Assembly (NCBI RefSeq): GCF_024159265.1
Contig: NZ_JAMYWY010000001.1
Span: forward strand, 3,410,001-3,474,000
Direction: 5' to 3'
DNA: 64,000 nt
From: Paenibacillus sp. 1781tsa1
GTDB lineage: Bacteria > Bacillota > Bacilli > Paenibacillales > Paenibacillaceae
Made by a program: the position numbers and the translations under genes. Shown here in pieces: positions 57,360 to 64,000 of the stretch; the stretch's first letter is position 1; every line of letters begins with the position of its first letter. Under the pieces are notes generated by a model. That model did no database searches and was not told where the DNA came from. It saw only the letters and a program-made list of their open reading frames with translations.

Positions 57360-57447
57360 AATCTAACACCGTTAGATTGAACCTTACAGTGTTAGATGTT
57401 ATCATGAACTTATGAACCTGTAAAGCATAAACTTACACTGTTAGATT
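57360..57447. promoter_or_regulatory. TetR-type operator cluster
   Basis: A perfect palindrome AATCTAAC-ACC-GTTAGATT (57360-57378), plus two related elements TTACAGTGTTAGAT (57384-57397) and TTACACTGTTAGATT (57433-57447). All share GTTAGAT and lie between the divergent MATE and TetR genes, so they are likely sites for the TetR protein. Confidence 0.65.
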
Positions 57448-57459
57448 AAAGGGCGGATA

Positions 57460-58143
57460 ATGATGAAAAAACAACAGCCTCAGATTTCGGAAGATAAGAT
57501 TCTGGAAACCTCGTGGCATCTTCTGGCGGAAGAGGGCATTGAGAAATTCAGCATGAGACGCTTGGCAGACAAGCTAGGGATTCAGGCTCCATCTCTATAC
57601 TGGTACTTCAAGAGCAAGCAGGCACTCTACCAGCGTCTGGCCAACCAGATATCGAAAATTATTCTGGACGAGTTTCACGCCGAAGGGGATTGGAAAGAGC
57701 AAATGGAAGGGCTTGCGCTAACCGTACGGAATGTGCTCAGCCGATATCCTTGCTCCACACAGCTCATGATGATGACGCTACCCCACGAGCCGGACATGAT
57801 CCGCTTCACCAACCGCATGTTGCTCTGCATGGAATCAACACCACTAGAGCAAGAGCAGAAATTACAGGCCGTTCTTACACTGGTCAACTATGTATTCTAT
57901 TTCGTACTGGACGATTATCAGCATCAGCGCAATATATCAGCCGTTATTAAGGATCAGGAAACACTTCAGGGTGAGGAGATGATCCAACTTCTGGACTCCA
58001 TGAGTGAGAAGGAAGCTGGAATCTTCAGTAGGATGTATAAGAGCGGTATGTTTGAGGTGATGGGAACCGAAGGAGCTTTCGAGTTCGGCTTGAAGCTTAT
58101 ATTGCTGGGGATCGAACAAGTGGTTAAAGAGCATGAGAAGTAG
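57460..58143 (+). CDS. TetR/AcrR family regulator
   Basis: 227 residues, starting at one of two adjacent ATGs (57460, 57463) after AAGGGCGGA. The N-terminal TetR helix-turn-helix (FSMRRLADKLGIQAPSLYWY) is very like TetR/TtgR-class repressors, with a TetR_C-like ligand-binding domain after it. It probably represses itself and the divergent MATE pump and is released by a drug ligand. Confidence 0.9.
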   Translation: MMKKQQPQISEDKILETSWHLLAEEGIEKFSMRRLADKLGIQAPSLYWYFKSKQALYQRLANQISKIILDEFHAEGDWKEQMEGLALTVRNVLSRYPCSTQLMMMTLPHEPDMIRFTNRMLLCMESTPLEQEQKLQAVLTLVNYVFYFVLDDYQHQRNISAVIKDQETLQGEEMIQLLDSMSEKEAGIFSRMYKSGMFEVMGTEGAFEFGLKLILLGIEQVVKEHEK

Positions 58144-58200
58144 ACGCGTGAATTAATGGAGACAGTAACGAGGATTACTGAGTGGTAATTGGATAGGTAA

Positions 58201-58268
58201 AATAACAAAGAATGATAACAACAATCCGTCTAAAGTAGTGGCTGGTTGGTGTTATCATCTTTGTTATT
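58201..58268. repeat. Long inverted repeat between convergent genes
   Basis: Arms 58201-58224 and 58246-58268 are reverse complements over about 22 bases with one bulge and one mismatch (AATAACAAAGA...TGATAACA). The 21-base loop and the position between two convergent genes suggest a bidirectional terminator. Confidence 0.6.
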
Positions 58269-58335
58269 CGAGGATCAAGAAGTTGATTCTATCGGAAGCT
58301 GCAACGCCAGTGACTTTAAAAAGGTTACCGGCAAT

Positions 58336-58740
58336 TTAATTACCTTTCGGCATTTTGCTCTCATCCATATAAAGCAGGTTCCAGCGATGACCGTCCAGGT
58401 CGGCAAATCCTGCGCCATACATCCAGCCATCCGTTTCACCCGGCTTGCCAAAGATGGTTCCTCCGGCAGTCTCTACTTTTTGAATAAACGCATCAACTTC
58501 CTCTCTGCTGTCAGCACCAATGGAAAATATAACTTCTGCGCTATGGGAAGTATCTGTGATTTTTGCACCTGTAAATTTCTCAAACGTTGCATCCGGAAAC
58601 AGTAGAATCGTTGTTGAGCCTATGACAAGCTGGGCTCTCTCGTTGCCAACATTCTCCCCTTGGAATCCAATCTCATTGAAAAAGGTAGTGGATTTCACAA
58701 CATCTTTCACCGGCAGGTTCATCCAGATTTTTTGTGACAT
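58336..58740 (-). CDS. VOC/glyoxalase-like family protein
   Basis: 134 residues with the paired beta-alpha-beta3 modules of the VOC superfamily (MNLPVKDVVKSTTFFNEIGF at the start, FADLDGHRWNLLYMD at the end). Metal ligands and substrate are not certain. ATG after TAGGAGGC. Confidence 0.87.
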   Translation of the reverse strand: MSQKIWMNLPVKDVVKSTTFFNEIGFQGENVGNERAQLVIGSTTILLFPDATFEKFTGAKITDTSHSAEVIFSIGADSREEVDAFIQKVETAGGTIFGKPGETDGWMYGAGFADLDGHRWNLLYMDESKMPKGN

Positions 58741-58898
58741 GGCTGTAGCCTCCTAAAGTATATTTTCAACACTCTTACTATACTCTACTTAAATCCAAAA
58801 TTATATAAACGGTGATATACATAACAGGTATTGATATTTCTTCGTCAATGCTTGAATATATGCGTGTCCGAATCGTTCTAATCAGTTCAAAACCCAAA

Positions 58899-58934
58899 CC
58901 AAAAGAGCAATCTCCAATGAGGTTGCTCTTTTGG
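58899..58934 (-). terminator. Intrinsic terminator of the SufR-like gene
   Basis: CCAAAAGAGCAA / TTGCTCTTTTGG perfect 12-bp arms; T-rich on the leftward transcript. Confidence 0.85.
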
Positions 58935-59594
58935 TCATGGTTTATTTTGCCTAACGGTGTACACGCAGTTTCTTCCTCCGGCAAGAATGTATTCTCCCCG
59001 TTCAATATGAACATTATCGCCTAGAACCGTTTTGAATAAATGTAACTCATTCTTGCATAAACCGGTACATACCGCGGCAGCTTCACAGATAGGACAATGC
59101 TTCTCGATGAATAGGAGACTGCCATCATCCTGCTCCTTAACCTCGGCCATATAACCTTCATTTGTACGAATTTCGGCTAATTTCTCCAACTTCTCTCTAA
59201 CATCTGATGCAGCGCCTAGATACTCAAGATATTGTTTTTGCATATTTTTATTTCGAACATCCAGCAGCTTGTCCAGCCCTTCATTACCAAAAGCTTCTTT
59301 CATCGAATTGATGAGGCTGACGGATAAATCCGAATATCCGCTCGGGAAAAAACGATTAGCCGCGGGAGTTAATATCCATAGCTTGGTGGGGCGACCCATG
59401 GGACGGGCTTCTTCCACAGTAGTAACCAATCCTTCTCCTTTTAGCGCATTCAGATGTTGACGAATAGCCATTCCGGATAACGAAAACTGAGAGGAGAGTG
59501 CGACAACGTCCATTCCCCCGCGCTCCTTTAACAGATCAATAATCGCTCTCCGGGTACTGGTTGAGACATCCTTTTTAGTCTGATTTCCGCTCAT
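58935..59594 (-). CDS. SufR-like iron-sulfur transcriptional repressor
   Basis: 219 residues. N-terminal winged helix (VALSSQFSLSGMAIRQHLNA). The C-terminal region has Cys167, 170, 176, 180 and 210 in the SufR-type pattern HCPI...C..EL..F...LG...ER.EYI..GG..C.Y, which in known SufR proteins holds a [4Fe-4S] or [2Fe-2S] cluster. It should sense Fe-S or oxidative state. ATG after AAGGAGG. It is divergent from a pump/Fe-S-carrier operon rather than from a suf operon. Confidence 0.82.
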   Translation of the reverse strand: MSGNQTKKDVSTSTRRAIIDLLKERGGMDVVALSSQFSLSGMAIRQHLNALKGEGLVTTVEEARPMGRPTKLWILTPAANRFFPSGYSDLSVSLINSMKEAFGNEGLDKLLDVRNKNMQKQYLEYLGAASDVREKLEKLAEIRTNEGYMAEVKEQDDGSLLFIEKHCPICEAAAVCTGLCKNELHLFKTVLGDNVHIERGEYILAGGRNCVYTVRQNKP

Positions 59595-59638
59595 GGTGCA
59601 CCTCCTTGTGACGCAACTGAATCTACATGACTAACTAC

Positions 59639-59667
59639 ATTTTAAACAAAAATGTTGACAAAGTCAA
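59639..59667 (-). promoter_or_regulatory. Promoter of the SufR-like gene
   Basis: On the minus strand: TTGACT, 17-bp spacer, TAAAAT. Operator 1 (59644-59659) lies within it. Confidence 0.6.
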
Positions 59668-59708
59668 AACCGAACTGTAGCTTAGACATTATAAACAAAA
59701 ATGTTTAC
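59644..59708. promoter_or_regulatory. Twin operators in the divergent SufR-like/MFS region
   Basis: AAACAAAAATGTTGAC (59644-59659) and AAACAAAAATGTTTAC (59693-59708) differ at one base. Each contains the palindrome AACA-AAAA-TGTT. One sits in the spacer of the leftward promoter, the other before the rightward gene, as expected for a repressor acting on both. Confidence 0.65.
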
Positions 59709-59760
59709 TAAGTATCCGGATACGACGTATACATACCAATTTTCCTGGAGGTTACATTTC

Positions 59761-61119
59761 ATGTCGTCTAATCATCAAAGTATTTTCAGCCCGCGTTATT
59801 TTGCACTGTCCATAGGAATTATTTTGTCAGTGATGGCCGTTGGATTCGAAGGTCTATCCGTCACCACCATTGCTCCTTCAATTGCTGGAGACTTAAACGG
59901 TCTTAGCCTGTTCGGGTGGATATTCAGTACGTATCTGCTTGCGCAGATTATCGGGACGCTGGTCGTCGGTCGGATCATTGATAAAAGAGGACCTGCAGCA
60001 CCGTTCACTTTTGCACTTCTGTTGTTTATTGTAGGGCTGATCGCTGCCGCAACCGCAGGCGACATGTATACCATGATAGGATCACGGGCTCTACAGGGTT
60101 TGGGTGCCGGAGCTATGATGACTTGTGTATATACGGCTATATCCTTAAGTTACCCGGATGAGTTACGTGCCAAAATTCTTGGAGCATTTGGTACAGCCTA
60201 TGTTCTTCCGTCTATGCTCGGTCCATATGTAGCGGGTCTTATCGCAGATCAGTGGTCCTGGCGCTTTGTTTTCTGGGGGATCTTACCTGTGCTAGTGGTT
60301 TCAGCATTGCTTAGTTTACCTGCCTTTAGGAAATTAAAAGTGCAGAAGACGGGAGTGGATAGCGGATCTTCATCCACTTGGATGGCGTTACTCTTAACGT
60401 TAGGTACAGGGATTTTCCTGGTTGGTTTAAGTATGCTTCCGAGCATTATGGGATTTGTTTTAGTCGTGATTGGTCTAGTATTGATGTTATTTCCGCTCCG
60501 TAAATTACTACCGAAGGGAACACTTACGTTGCGAAGAGGTATGCCAGCAATTCTGGCAACACGTGGGTTGTTCTTCGCTGCTTATACCAGCACACAGAAT
60601 TTCTTGGTATTAGCTCTAATCGACGTGAAAGGAATTACACCGTCACAGGCCGGATTAATTGTCGCGAGTGCAGCATTAAGTTGGTGTATCATTGCGTATC
60701 TGCAAGGACGGTGGGATGCGGCAGATCAGGGCCGTGGACGTCATATGAGAATTTTTCTTGGGGTATTGTTACTTGCGATAGGGATTGCCATCGTATTTTG
60801 GGTACCTGTTGTGACCGTTACCATTGCAGTTATTGGTCAGATCATTGCAGGAGTTGGTATTGGATTGGCGCATCCGATTAGCGGTGTTGTCGCATTTTCC
60901 CAAACGAGGGAAGAAGGCGTGGGTCAAACCTCGGCAAATCTGCAATTTGCAGATTCGTTTACACCTGGTGTAGTGATCGGCATTGGTGGTTCCATTCTTG
61001 TCGTGTGTCAGGCTGGCGGTCTGTCACTTCAATCCGGCTTAATTGTAGCCATGGGTTTCCATCTCTTGTTGATCGTCACGAGTATCATTGCCAGCACTCG
61101 GATCTCACCACGCGGATGA
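59761..61119 (+). CDS. MFS multidrug-type efflux transporter
   Basis: 452 residues from the ATG at 59761 (TGGAGG 9 bp upstream; the frame is open 20 codons further, across the operator). About 12-14 membrane helices. Motif A-like GRIIDKRGP and TM1 GFEGLSVTTIAPSIAGDL are typical of the EmrB/QacA-related drug/H+ antiporters. First gene of the operon controlled by the SufR-like protein. Confidence 0.9.
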   Translation: MSSNHQSIFSPRYFALSIGIILSVMAVGFEGLSVTTIAPSIAGDLNGLSLFGWIFSTYLLAQIIGTLVVGRIIDKRGPAAPFTFALLLFIVGLIAAATAGDMYTMIGSRALQGLGAGAMMTCVYTAISLSYPDELRAKILGAFGTAYVLPSMLGPYVAGLIADQWSWRFVFWGILPVLVVSALLSLPAFRKLKVQKTGVDSGSSSTWMALLLTLGTGIFLVGLSMLPSIMGFVLVVIGLVLMLFPLRKLLPKGTLTLRRGMPAILATRGLFFAAYTSTQNFLVLALIDVKGITPSQAGLIVASAALSWCIIAYLQGRWDAADQGRGRHMRIFLGVLLLAIGIAIVFWVPVVTVTIAVIGQIIAGVGIGLAHPISGVVAFSQTREEGVGQTSANLQFADSFTPGVVIGIGGSILVVCQAGGLSLQSGLIVAMGFHLLLIVTSIIASTRISPRG

Positions 61120-61131
61120 ATAAGAAAGTGG

Positions 61132-61479
61132 GTGTACAGACCATTGTTCACTGAAGACCCGAATAAACTATTTACAGCTTATCGCATCATCGGGACGAAA
61201 TGGACGATCCATATTTTATGTGCTCTGTCTCAAGGCCCGAAGAGATTCGGTGAAATATTCGAAAGCATTCCTTCCATTTCCGAAATGATCCTCTCCAGAC
61301 GTTTAAAGGGTCTTCAACTTGATCATTTGGTCAAAAGAACAATACTGACACGCCCTACGCAAATAATATATGAACTTACGCCAAAAGGAGCTGCTCTTGC
61401 AGCATTCATACCCTGTCTAATGGACTGGGATACCAAATTTCAAAATGATACCACCGGGAGGAATAAAGATGATCATTGA
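61132..61479 (+). CDS. HxlR family regulator
   Basis: 115 residues, GTG start 12 bp after the MFS gene, weak ribosome binding site. HxlR winged helix: IIGTKWTIHILCALSQGPKR, FGEIFESIPSISEMILSRRL, IIYELTPKGAAL. It has two Cys (in HILCALS and FIPCLMD). HxlR proteins respond to reactive electrophiles, disulfide stress or quinones. It overlaps the next gene by 11 bp, so the two are translationally coupled. Confidence 0.87.
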   Translation: MYRPLFTEDPNKLFTAYRIIGTKWTIHILCALSQGPKRFGEIFESIPSISEMILSRRLKGLQLDHLVKRTILTRPTQIIYELTPKGAALAAFIPCLMDWDTKFQNDTTGRNKDDH

Positions 61480-61828
61480 GGTCAGTGATACAGCATCGGA
61501 CAAAATCGTCGAGATCTTATCAAGTGCAGATATCCATAATGCCTTCCTTAGAGTAGGCGTTGATGAAGGGGGATGCAGTGGTTTATCGTATACCCTTATC
61601 GTGGATGAGCAGCAGGCAGAAGAAGACATTGTGTTAAATAAAAAGCAATTTAAGATATTAGTTCACGCAAACAGTATTCCATATATTGATGGTCTTGAGA
61701 TTGACTATGAAGAGAGCGGAATGTTAGGCGGGTTCACCATGAATAATCCAAATGCCAAAGTTTCGTGTGGATGCGGGGCGAGTTTCAGAATGGCCAATTA
61801 TCGTGGCGAAGTAAAAAAATGTGATTAA
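61469..61828 (+). CDS. A-type iron-sulfur carrier (IscA/ErpA/HesB family)
   Basis: 119 residues from the ATG at 61469, 7 bp after GGGAGG. The three conserved Cys are present: EGGCSGLSY and SCGCGASF. A-type carriers hold Fe or an Fe-S cluster and pass it to apo-proteins. The placement inside an efflux operon is unusual; it may support the Fe-S state of the divergent regulator or of a partner enzyme. Confidence 0.92.
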   Translation: MIIEVSDTASDKIVEILSSADIHNAFLRVGVDEGGCSGLSYTLIVDEQQAEEDIVLNKKQFKILVHANSIPYIDGLEIDYEESGMLGGFTMNNPNAKVSCGCGASFRMANYRGEVKKCD

Positions 61829-61851
61829 ACTGAGGGAAGGGGTGCAGAGTA

Positions 61852-62139
61852 ATGATCTCATTTGTAGTATCTGATCAAGCGATCGATTCATTTAAGAATG
61901 AATGGGAGTTGGAAAAGGGCCAATATGTAAGGATTTATGCAAAATATGTTGGAGGAGGCTCCGATGCTTTTACAATTGGCATCAATGCGAGTGCTACACC
62001 AGTCGATCCCGCTTTGGTTCAATCCATTGGAGGCTTTCATTTCTTTGTTGAAAAAACAGATGCCTGGATCCTGGAGGATGAACTTCTCCAAATTGACTGT
62101 AATGAAAATGGCATATTTTCAAGCAAAATCTCCTATTGA
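61852..62139 (+). CDS. HesB/YneR family protein
   Basis: 95 residues, ATG after GGGAAGGGG. It is in the HesB-like (Fe-S biosynthesis) family of B. subtilis YneR: FKNEWELEKGQYVRIYAKYV and FTIGINASATPVDP. It lacks the CxC pair of true A-type carriers, so it may be a non-binding homologue. 23 bp after the carrier gene; a terminator follows. Confidence 0.85.
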   Translation: MISFVVSDQAIDSFKNEWELEKGQYVRIYAKYVGGGSDAFTIGINASATPVDPALVQSIGGFHFFVEKTDAWILEDELLQIDCNENGIFSSKISY

Positions 62140-62142
62140 ACA

Positions 62143-62176
62143 TGGAATCATAATCTAGACCATGATTCCACTTTTT
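62143..62176 (+). terminator. Intrinsic terminator after the HesB/YneR gene
   Basis: TGGAATCAT / ATGATTCCA perfect 9-bp arms followed by CTTTTT. Confidence 0.85.
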
Positions 62177-62187
62177 AAACATTTAAC

Positions 62188-62216
62188 TTTACAAAGTAGA
62201 ACAGGTAATGTATATT
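62188..62216 (+). promoter_or_regulatory. Promoter of the second MFS gene
   Basis: TTTACA (62188-62193), 17-bp spacer, TATATT (62211-62216). Confidence 0.6.
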
Positions 62217-62334
62217 CAGGGAGTTAAAAGGTTTAATTTACCATAATAACCATCAAATAACGGAGGTGTAGAAGACAAACAACAATCAGATTGGGATTTT
62301 CGATGCTCAGTACAGGGCGACTACAATTGGTATT

Positions 62335-63699
62335 ATGCTGGTTCTGGCAACCGTAGCTTTCGAAGGACTGGCTATCACGACAATTGCCGCGAAAATGGCA
62401 CAAAGTTTAGAGGGCATTCATTTATACGGTTGGATCTTCAGCGCATTTTTATTATCTCAGCTTGTTGGAACCTTGGTTATGGGTCAGCAGATTGACAAGC
62501 GCGGTGTTTTTACATCCATGCTGATATCTTTTAGTGTTTTTGTGTTAGGAACTGTGGTCTCCGCTGTCTCTTTCGATATGCATATGCTTATTGCCGGAAG
62601 AGCCCTTCAAGGCTTTGGAGCGGGGGCCCTGATCACATGCATTTATACCTGTGTGACATTACATTATCCAGATACACTTCGTACTCAAATCCTGGCCGCA
62701 TTCTCCATGGCATTTGTCCTGCCTACCTTAATCGGACCTTATGCAGCAGGCCTTATTGCTTCCTACATCTCGTGGCGGTATGTTTTCTGGATCGTTCTAC
62801 CCTTGATTGGAATAGCGCTCAGTCTCACATTCCGTTCTTTCCGTAATTTGCAGCTTCAGCAAGATCTGACAGGTCCAGCGCGAGCAACCGACTCTAAGAT
62901 TATGTATGCGATTCTGCTTGCCGTTGGAACAGGGCTGTTACTCACAGGACTTGGTATGATAACCGATTGGAAAGGCATAGTGCTCACTTTGGGTGGATTA
63001 GTCGTCATGATCCCACCAATGCGCAAATTGCTGCCTGTGGGCACTTTCTCGGTACAAAAAGGATTGCCTGCTACTTTAGTTTCGAGAGGGCTATATGTTG
63101 CTTGTTATTTTACAACGGAAAGTTTTGTGATCTTGGCACTAACCGAAGTGAAGGGGTTATCAGCTGACCTTGCGGGCCTCATTGTAGCAGCAGGATCTCT
63201 CAGCTGGTCCGCCGCAGCGTGGTTACAAGCCAAGCTTGATGCACGAGATCAAGGTCGTGCCCGAAAGGGCAGAGTCATGACGGGCATTGGGATTATGATC
63301 GTTGGAACTGTACTTGTGATCCTGGCTCTTATTTTGACGGACGGCGGGATTATACTCATCCTTCTCTCACAAATGATTACAGGATTCGGTGTTGGTTTGG
63401 CCAACCCTACAACGGCAGCCATTGCTTTACAACATGCCTTGCCCAGGAAAGAGGGAGAAATGTCCGCCAATCTGCAATTTGTGGATTCCTTCTATATGGG
63501 AGTAAGCATTGGCGTTGGTGGAGCTCTGATTGCTTTGTCCGAAACGTTACAGTGGGGAATATCGACAGGTGTTTTGATCGTGTTAACACTGCAATTATTA
63601 TGGGTCTTGTTAAGTTTCTTAGCATCACTACGAATTACCAAACTCGTTCATCAAGAACATCATCCAATCAACCAAGTGAAGGATAACATCTCCATGTAA
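62335..63699 (+). CDS. Second MFS efflux transporter, start codon uncertain
   Basis: 454 residues from the first canonical start, ATG 62335. It is a clear paralogue of the MFS protein at 59.8 kb (shared FEGL..TTIA, GWIFS..LL.Q..GTLV.G, IDKRG). ATG 62335 would cut off half of membrane helix 1. The frame is open and protein-like back to 62272 (NNNQIGIFDAQYRATTIGI), but has no ATG/GTG/TTG there. GGAGGT at 62262-62267 points to codon AAG at 62272, or an ATT at 62290 or 62296. Either a rare start is used or the start was mutated. Confidence 0.82.
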   Translation: MLVLATVAFEGLAITTIAAKMAQSLEGIHLYGWIFSAFLLSQLVGTLVMGQQIDKRGVFTSMLISFSVFVLGTVVSAVSFDMHMLIAGRALQGFGAGALITCIYTCVTLHYPDTLRTQILAAFSMAFVLPTLIGPYAAGLIASYISWRYVFWIVLPLIGIALSLTFRSFRNLQLQQDLTGPARATDSKIMYAILLAVGTGLLLTGLGMITDWKGIVLTLGGLVVMIPPMRKLLPVGTFSVQKGLPATLVSRGLYVACYFTTESFVILALTEVKGLSADLAGLIVAAGSLSWSAAAWLQAKLDARDQGRARKGRVMTGIGIMIVGTVLVILALILTDGGIILILLSQMITGFGVGLANPTTAAIALQHALPRKEGEMSANLQFVDSFYMGVSIGVGGALIALSETLQWGISTGVLIVLTLQLLWVLLSFLASLRITKLVHQEHHPINQVKDNISM

Positions 63700-63769
63700 C
63701 GGATGACGACCGCGTCGTTAAATACATCACGAAGAACGGGGGGACTAATTGCATTGGGAGGTGGGTAAG

Positions 63770-64000
63770 ATGGCACGTGTATTAGTAGTCATTACTCCAG
63801 CTGAAGGACATGTGAATCCATCGTTAGGATTAGTTACTCAGTTGACGAACAATGGTGAGGAAGTCATCTATGTGTGCACGGAGGAGTACCGTTCCCGAAT
63901 TGAACAAACCGGTGCCCAGATCATTACCTATCCGTTTCCACAAGATGCCTTCTCTCATGATCCGGTGTTGAAACCCCAGGAATACAAGCATCCTTATCAG
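63770..64000 (+). CDS. YjiC/macrolide-type UDP-glycosyltransferase, N-terminal part (runs off the right edge)
   Basis: 77 residues visible, ATG after GGGAGGTGGG. MARVLVVITPAEGHVNPSLG is the GT1 N-terminal signature with the catalytic His (EGHVNP), as in B. licheniformis YjiC and macrolide glycosyltransferases that inactivate drugs by adding sugar. It follows the second MFS gene by 70 bp. Confidence 0.87.
   Translation, partial: MARVLVVITPAEGHVNPSLGLVTQLTNNGEEVIYVCTEEYRSRIEQTGAQIITYPFPQDAFSHDPVLKPQEYKHPYQ

Overview
The window looks like chromosome of a Paenibacillus species (Firmicutes, Bacillales). The basis is the gene content: YesM/YesN-type two-component pairs next to LplB/LplC-type sugar permeases and ~561-residue lipoprotein solute-binding proteins, S-layer-homology (SLH) anchored glucanases, a BclA-like collagen protein, strong AGGAGG-type ribosome binding sites, many TTG/GTG starts and T-rich intrinsic terminators. 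No rRNA, tRNA, CRISPR array or intact insertion sequence was seen. Species cannot be fixed by eye.

Layout. 1-8.7 kb: the 3' end of a GH127 beta-L-arabinofuranosidase, then a mixed set (type I methionine aminopeptidase, DUF418 membrane protein, phosphotransferase, 5'-truncated methyltransferase, a ribbon-helix-helix protein with an extra DnaN clamp, AraC/GyrI-like regulator, GNAT acetyltransferase). 8.7-18.4 kb: a polysaccharide utilisation locus, with a YesN/YesM pair divergent from permease-permease-binding protein and two GH43 proteins that resemble exo-beta-1,3-galactanases; the likely substrate is type II arabinogalactan. 18.4-23.8 kb: DinB-like protein, DinG/XPD-like helicase, and a PdxR-like regulator divergent from a lone pdxS. 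23.9-30.2 kb: an AraC regulator fused to a GH39 glycosidase domain, then a cellobiose-type PTS EIIC and a GH3 beta-glucosidase with a CcpA (cre) site. 30.3-33.3 kb: a Fur-controlled siderophore-binding lipoprotein and the decayed remains of a second Fur-boxed region. 33.4-35 kb: a collagen-like surface protein interrupted at an 11-G tract. 35.4-40 kb: an OmpR-type two-component system, SLH protein and ankyrin lipoprotein. 40.2-52.9 kb: a beta-glucan locus, with a GH16 lichenase, a second binding protein/YesN/YesM/permease set, and a 1485-residue SLH-GH16-CBM surface laminarinase. 53-58.8 kb: a purine-type permease behind a terminator-bearing leader, alpha/beta hydrolase, MATE pump with divergent TetR regulator, VOC protein. 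58.9-64 kb: a SufR-like iron-sulfur repressor divergent from an MFS pump, HxlR regulator, IscA/ErpA-type carrier, HesB/YneR protein, second MFS pump and the start of a YjiC-type glycosyltransferase.

How it works together. In each carbohydrate locus secreted or cell-wall enzymes release oligosaccharides, a lipoprotein and LplB/C permeases import them (the ATPase is not in the window), and a YesM/YesN pair probably senses the sugar. A 17-bp element with the same spacing to the -10 box occurs before both the binding-protein gene and the permease operon of the beta-glucan locus, which suggests one activator drives both. The least familiar unit is the Fe-S-repressor/efflux/A-type-carrier cluster at the right end, which has twin palindromic operators placed inside promoter spacers.
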